NCBI GenBank assembly: GCA_964020155.1
Contig: OZ026550.1
Location: 1-64,000, forward strand
From: Chondrilla cf. caribensis
Taxonomy: Eukaryota; Porifera; Demospongiae; Chondrillida; Chondrillidae
Direction: 5' to 3'
DNA: 64,000 nucleotides
The position numbers and the translations under genes were made by a program. Below, piece by piece: positions 51,405 through 64,000 of this stretch (positions within the stretch are counted from its first letter, which is position 1; every line of letters starts with the position of its first letter). The notes beneath the pieces are model-generated. The model had not been told where the DNA came from. It worked only from the letters and a program-made list of their open reading frames with translations, and searched no databases.

Positions 51405-52772
51405 CCACACACATACAGCAATTAGATTGGCCACAGCAGCATGCACCCCCTCCACTGGTTGCGCAATGTCCGGCACAATCTGCTTGTCCCTGGCCTCCTC
51501 ATACATGATGACCAGCTGTGACAGCTAATGAGTGCGAGAAAAATACAAGGTCAGCTCTCCAGGTGAGGTGGAACCAATGACCTGTGACCAGGCATGAATG
51601 GACCATATCCACATCATAGTGGACAATATGAGGACCAGACATGAATGGACCACATCCACACCATAGTGGACAATATGAGGACCAGACATGAATGGACCAC
51701 ATCCACACCATAGTGGACAATATGAGGACCAGACATGAATGGACCACATCCACACCATAGTGGACAATATGAGGACCAGACATGAATGGACCATATCCAC
51801 ACCATAGTGGACAATATGAGGACCAGACATGAATGGACCACATCCACACCATAGTGGACAATATGAGGACCAGACATGAATGGACCATATCCACACCATA
51901 GTGGACAATATGAGGACCAGACATGAATGGACCACATCCACACCATAGTGGACAATATGAGGACCAGGCATTAACACATTATACGGGCTTGTGTCCGGGG
52001 GTGATGGGAGAATTAGAGGAAATAGTGTGCATACTACACCATGTCTATTGGCTGGAATTAATTAATCAAAAACTGAATAGGAAAATCAATTAATATGTTC
52101 TATTATATTATGTCAATACTCTTAGGTGTTGACCTAAGCACATGAACTGTACGTGTTCCACTAGAGCAAGACACACAACACACACGGACCACATTGTGAG
52201 GACTACACATGGACATATATGGGCATACATGGACCACATGTGGACATATATGGGCATACATGGACCACACATGGACATAATACATGGACCACATGTGGAC
52301 ATATGTGGGCATACATAAAGCACATGTGGACATATATGGGCATACATGGACCACATGTGGACATATATGGGCATACATGGACCACATGTGGACATATGTG
52401 GGCATACATAAAGCACATGTGGACATATATGGGCATACATGGACCACATGTGGACATATATGGGCATACATGGACCATCAGTAGACAACGCGCGGACAGT
52501 CAAACCAATACACTACCATGCCCACAACTATACACTGGGTAAATAACTATCGAACTACATGAATTAAACATTTGCTTTAACTGCTATCAGAACACACGTT
52601 ATTCGCCATCAAACACTATCAATCCGTGCTATTTACTACGGTTATTTCTTACTCTGGTAGCTGGGGAAGAGAAGGACTAAACAGAATCGGACGATCAGCA
52701 AACGTGAAAGCTCACCTGCTGAGCAACGGGGTCCAGGATGGACTCGATCACTTTCGTGTGAAAGACCGGCAT
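46932..52772 (-). CDS. VCL: Vinculin
   Basis: Vinculin links talin and cadherin-catenin complexes to F-actin at adhesion sites. The minus-strand gene starts at 52772 (MPVFHTKVIESILDPVAQQ, exon 52716-52772), a near-perfect match to the family N-terminus. Further exons give IAQPVEGVHAAVANLIA, ILSGLSKLLLVMDQSEVRKI and other head-domain helical bundles. The proline-rich hinge near 47840-47930 reads PPLPEAPPVPPPPEEEEP. The actin/PIP2-binding tail reads EMVAAAKRMARLMMQMSQFA, KIPTISTQLKIIATVKAT and ATEMLTDNAQNLMKAVSEV. I count about 20 exons; most borders are approximate. The protein ends LRWIKRHR and lacks the longer aromatic C-terminal arm of vertebrate vinculin. Introns carry several minisatellites and CA tracts. 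The start lies 120 bp from the stop of the upstream gene. Confidence 0.93.
47512..47529. other. Telomere-like (CCCTAA)n microinsert in vinculin intron
   Basis: CCCTAACCCTAACCCTAG, three TTAGGG-type units in an intron next to a repeated CACCAGTAGGGAC word. An interstitial telomeric motif. Confidence 0.8.
48268..48455 (-). repeat. 39-bp tandem repeat duplicating a vinculin exon end and 5' splice site
   Basis: Five 39-bp units on the minus strand each contain GAAGCTGTTGGCAAGAGTGA, that is, the last exon codons (EAVGK) plus the GTGAGT donor. The exon-proximal copy ends at 48433. The intron 48204-48432 is almost entirely made of the other four copies. Splicing at the first donor keeps phase with the next exon (SIPPMVTSAK); reading past it meets TGA within three codons. 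Confidence 0.9.
48800..48925. repeat. 22-bp minisatellite in vinculin intron
   Basis: About five to six units of GGGTCTACAAGTGTGGGAGG type. Confidence 0.9.
49711..49772. repeat. (CA)n/(CG)n microsatellite in vinculin intron
   Basis: A CA tract ending in CGCGCGCGCG immediately before an exon (minus-strand reading EESGQ then donor). Alternating purine-pyrimidine, so Z-DNA capable. Confidence 0.9.
50585..50655. repeat. 15-bp minisatellite in vinculin intron
   Basis: About four to five units of GTGAGGGACCATTGG type. Confidence 0.85.
51241..51415. repeat. CA/CCACACACAT microsatellite in vinculin intron
   Basis: Imperfect CA and CCCACAC words followed by a pure CA tract, bordering the exon that encodes GVHAAVANLIA. 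Confidence 0.95.
51590..51967. repeat. 47-bp minisatellite in vinculin intron 1
   Basis: About eight units of 47 bp, each containing GAGGACCAGACATGAATGGA and ACCATAGTGGACAATAT. Minor CACATCC/CATATCC variants alternate among copies. Confidence 0.95.
52195..52480. repeat. 31-bp minisatellite in vinculin intron 1
   Basis: About nine units containing ATGTGGACATATATGGGCAT. TATATGGG and TATGTGGG variants alternate in blocks, with one internal shorter unit near 52270. Confidence 0.95.
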
Positions 52773-52892
52773 ACTCTTCTTGTTCGCTGACGACCGATTC
52801 ACTAGTCGACGATACCAAGATCTACTATAATTACGACGTCACTGACCACTCATTAACAGGAAATGACGTCATCAAGTTAAATTGCAAAAATA

Positions 52893-61618
<8,726 letters not shown>

Positions 61619-61805
61619 GACTCCACGGACCTACATTGGAAAAAGATGTAAAAACGTCACACCACACGATACACCTGCAATTTCTCCTGGAAGTAATATT
61701 TATTACAATTATCGAATACCTCTTTTTAGACCGCCATAATTGTTTGTCGTTGTCAAGTGCGCGGAAAACAAGATACACTACTATTAACCTGCATGGTTAT
61801 TATAA

Positions 61806-61811
61806 TTTATT
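61806..61811 (-). terminator. AATAAA polyadenylation signal of beta-hydroxylase-like gene
   Basis: TTTATT on plus reads AATAAA on minus, about 110 bases after the stop at 61922 and about 190 bases before the receptor ATG. The 303-bp intergenic stretch holds nothing else recognisable. Confidence 0.55.
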
Positions 61812-61921
61812 CATATATTCATAGAGTACAAACACAACAATGTACAAACAAACACAACGTATGACAGCAGTCTCCACGGTCCTGAGTGGTACGAGGCACT
61901 CCCCAGTCTCACGGTGAGAGA

Positions 61922-63142
61922 TCAGTGCACTATGCGGTCCTTCTCTGGGAGCTCGGGATGCCAGATGTCCATGATGAGAACGGCCCTCAGTTCATCCCCA
62001 CTATGCAGCACTTCGTGCTCAAAGGAGTCGTCAAAAATGATTGCCTTCCCCTCCTCCCAGGTGTACCACTTGTCACTGATGCGGATCTTGGCCCCACCCT
62101 TGTGCAGGAGGGTGAGGTGTATCCGCAGTCGTTCATTGGTGGGACCCGTGTGAGTGCGGATGTGAGTGCCTGGTCTTATGGCCGAAAACTTGATGCTCGT
62201 GAATTCCTGCTGGGTGCGATTGATCACAGCCATAGTAGCAGGGAAGAGGGGTGTGTGTTCGGTGAAGCCCCGCCCACTTGACTTTATTCTCAGCTCAATC
62301 CACTCCCCACCGATGTGAAGGTTCTCCATTTCACCAGTGAAGATGGAGGGATTGTCCTTTAGGTTCTTCTCAAGTTCAGAACGTATACCTGTTGCTCCTT
62401 CCTCCAAGATCTTAATGAAAGGGTAATCCTCTTTGTCATGCCATGGTTTGGCAGTCAATCCTGGGACATACTTGGAGACAGGGCGCTGCATGGGGGTTCC
62501 CCATAGACCTCTCTCCACTGCGTTCTTGAAGAACCTTCTTGCTTGAACTTCAAATCCACCATAAAGTAGACATAGACCAAACTGGTCAACTATAAATAGG
62601 TTGCTAGGCAACATTAACATGGCTGCACTGTATAGCTTCCACCTCTCCCAATCGGAGAAGTCATACTCGTAGCGTTTGGCGTTGAACTGTGCTAATGCTT
62701 GCAGGTCTTTGTTCCTTGCCCGGTCCAGGAGACCAAGCAGCTCCTTCACACGACCAGAGCTGTTACGTGCTGTCATGACAACAACACTGTCATCTTCAAA
62801 GTCAGATTTGGTTACCACTAGTGGTTCGCAGTCGATGAAAAACTCATGATTTACTTTCAACTTGTCTGCTAGAGAAGTCCATAGCTTGCTGACCTGCACT
62901 GTGGCATGAGCATGGAGCATTTGAAAGCAATGGTCGTAGCTGATCCCTGCATTGGAAGAACCCAAGGATTTACAATACTTTTTAATGACTTTACAAGGAT
63001 TGTCTTTTTCTCTGAACACAATGTCGTCGTTTCCAGTCACTTGGATGCGATGAACGACTTCTTTTTCCTTTCTACTCACTCCAAAATCCACCGCCAGCAG
63101 CAGCAGAAAGAGCAAAGACTTCACACACAAACAGCTACACAT
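61922..63142 (-). CDS. Aspartyl/asparaginyl beta-hydroxylase-like 2-oxoglutarate dioxygenase, single exon
   Basis: A 406-residue intronless minus-strand gene. The ATG at 63142 opens a hydrophobic signal sequence (SLLFLLLLAVDFGV), placing the protein in the secretory pathway. The C-terminal half is an ASPH-family catalytic domain: GEWIELRI, then HTGPTNERLRIHLTLL, then DDSFEHEVLHSGDELRAVLI. Iron ligands are expected at His331 and His376, and 2-oxoglutarate contacts at Arg340 and Arg386; spacings match the vertebrate family closely. Known members hydroxylate Asp/Asn in EGF-like domains in the ER. The N-terminal half (about 30-200) has some helical, possibly repeat-like sequence but no clear TPR. 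The neighbouring receptor gene carries EGF-like modules, a possible substrate, but proximity alone is weak evidence. Lack of introns next to intron-rich genes suggests a retrocopy origin. Confidence 0.88.
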   Translation of the reverse strand: MCSCLCVKSLLFLLLLAVDFGVSRKEKEVVHRIQVTGNDDIVFREKDNPCKVIKKYCKSLGSSNAGISYDHCFQMLHAHATVQVSKLWTSLADKLKVNHEFFIDCEPLVVTKSDFEDDSVVVMTARNSSGRVKELLGLLDRARNKDLQALAQFNAKRYEYDFSDWERWKLYSAAMLMLPSNLFIVDQFGLCLLYGGFEVQARRFFKNAVERGLWGTPMQRPVSKYVPGLTAKPWHDKEDYPFIKILEEGATGIRSELEKNLKDNPSIFTGEMENLHIGGEWIELRIKSSGRGFTEHTPLFPATMAVINRTQQEFTSIKFSAIRPGTHIRTHTGPTNERLRIHLTLLHKGGAKIRISDKWYTWEEGKAIIFDDSFEHEVLHSGDELRAVLIMDIWHPELPEKDRIVH

Positions 63143-63766
63143 TTAGACTATTCGAACCAGATGAAATAAAGACCAGTAACTGTGGTAGCGATGGCGCTTC
63201 TTGTCCCAGTCAGCTCAATTTGCCGAGTCCAGAGCGGCACTCGGAGAAGACGTTCAAAGTGCAGGAACGCCCACTCGGGAGGGATGGAGGTGGATTGATT
63301 ACAGGAAATTCCCCTATTTTACCGCATTGTTATATTGAAAGCATAATATTATTATGTTGAAAGCAACTCGATAATATGAATGCAGCAAGATGTGTACCGG
63401 TGCGTATACCAGAATCCCTAACAGTTATTAACGCTTCCTACTACCACGCAGTTTTGAAGGGAGAATTAACTTGAAGCTCTGTACAGTCGAAGATGTCCCA
63501 GTGTAGCAAAGAGTCCCCTATGATGTGCCATCCCAACTACGTGGAATATAAGGTCCGTCCTTCCACGCGTGTTAGCTCGAGTATCTGTGGTGCATATGGA
63601 GTATAATGTGCAGCGTTGTTGGCCGCCTGTGGGTCTTGTCGTTATGTCGTAATCTGCGAAGTGCACCATGTGTGATCACAGCATAGATCTATGATCACAG
63701 AGTGTATAGAAGTGATAGGGAGCACGTGATATATATCGATGTTTTCCCATCTGATAGAAACGCCAG
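63143..63766. other. Divergent intergenic region, probable bidirectional promoter
   Basis: 624 bp between the beta-hydroxylase-like start (minus) and the start at 63767 (plus). It contains CACGTGAT and TATATATCGAT near 63723-63740 and a palindromic TGTGATCACAG / ATCTATGATCACAG pair near 63672-63700. No transcript feature is proven. Confidence 0.4.
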
Positions 63767-63911
63767 ATGGTGACGGTTGTCTATGGCGAGAAGATGTTGT
63801 TGGATGCCAGAGGTCTGGAGTTGGAGATTGTGGAGAGCAGCTCTGGAGATATCATTTCACGAGTTAAAGGAAACTGGAATGGAGACAGAATGTTCACCTT
63901 CACGACTCCAG
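63767..63911 (+). CDS. First visible exon of a gene cut by the window edge; weak GOLD/p24-like resemblance
   Basis: The ATG at 63767, preceded in frame by a stop, begins MVTVVYGEKMLLDARGLELE and runs 48 codons to CCAG|GTAATG at 63911/63912. The end, SSGDIISRVKG then RMFTFTTPG, has the spacing of the GOLD domain of p24 (TMED) cargo receptors, where a D-x-x-G-x-x-x-SR segment leads to a FTFT-x-x-PG turn. No signal peptide is visible, so either an earlier exon exists (the ATG follows AACGCCAG, a possible acceptor) or the resemblance is accidental. The intron begins with CT then GT repeats. Confidence 0.35.
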
Positions 63912-63926
63912 GTAATGAGGAACTGG

Positions 63927-63931
<5 letters not shown>

Positions 63932-63997
<66 letters not shown>

Positions 63998-64000
63998 TGT
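63932..64000. repeat. (CT)n/(GT)n microsatellite at right edge
   Basis: CTCTCTCTCT followed by a GT tract running off the window, inside the first intron of the partial gene. Confidence 0.97.

Overview
Eukaryotic (animal) nuclear DNA. The evidence is short GT-AG introns (many about 55-120 bp), AATAAA signals, long CA microsatellites, tandem satellites and metazoan gene families such as vinculin and a polycystin-like REJ/GPS receptor. The very compact head-to-tail genes suggest an early-branching metazoan, most likely a sponge. The phylum is inference; no ribosomal or mitochondrial marker is present.

Layout. 1-7219: minisatellite of 18/20-bp units with a large internal duplication. 7220-9628: AT-rich non-coding DNA, then a GC-rich patch with two perfect hairpins. 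9629-10762: coding-like exon of unknown function with proline-rich repeats and a fold reminiscent of the N-terminal domain of tyrosine recombinases. 10845-11252: 51-bp minisatellite containing telomere-like TAACCC. 11695-12245: 551-bp MITE-like element with 34-bp perfect terminal inverted repeats, touching the left end of a 22-kb satellite array (12246-34244, about 63 monomers of about 347 or 359 bp). 34245-41333: repeat-rich DNA with three copies of a composite element carrying a tRNA-like Pol III promoter, a nested inverted-repeat structure, and a decayed cysteine synthase/CBS-like gene.

41334-63142: four genes packed head-to-tail on the minus strand. In transcription order they are an aspartyl/asparaginyl beta-hydroxylase-like single-exon gene, a 13-exon receptor-like gene, vinculin, and VPS18. 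Gaps between coding regions are 303, 120 and 176 bp. At 63767 a plus-strand gene begins and runs off the window.

The main discovery candidate is the 13-exon gene (52893-61618). My exon model keeps phase throughout and gives 1797 residues: signal peptide, TIG/IPT domains, REJ-like region, GAIN/GPS, EGF-like modules, one transmembrane helix, a 136-residue cytoplasmic module I cannot name, and two complete MYND zinc fingers. It joins a polycystin-type ectodomain to an intracellular MYND tail. No operon-like functional link among the four genes is evident; their proximity reflects genome compactness.
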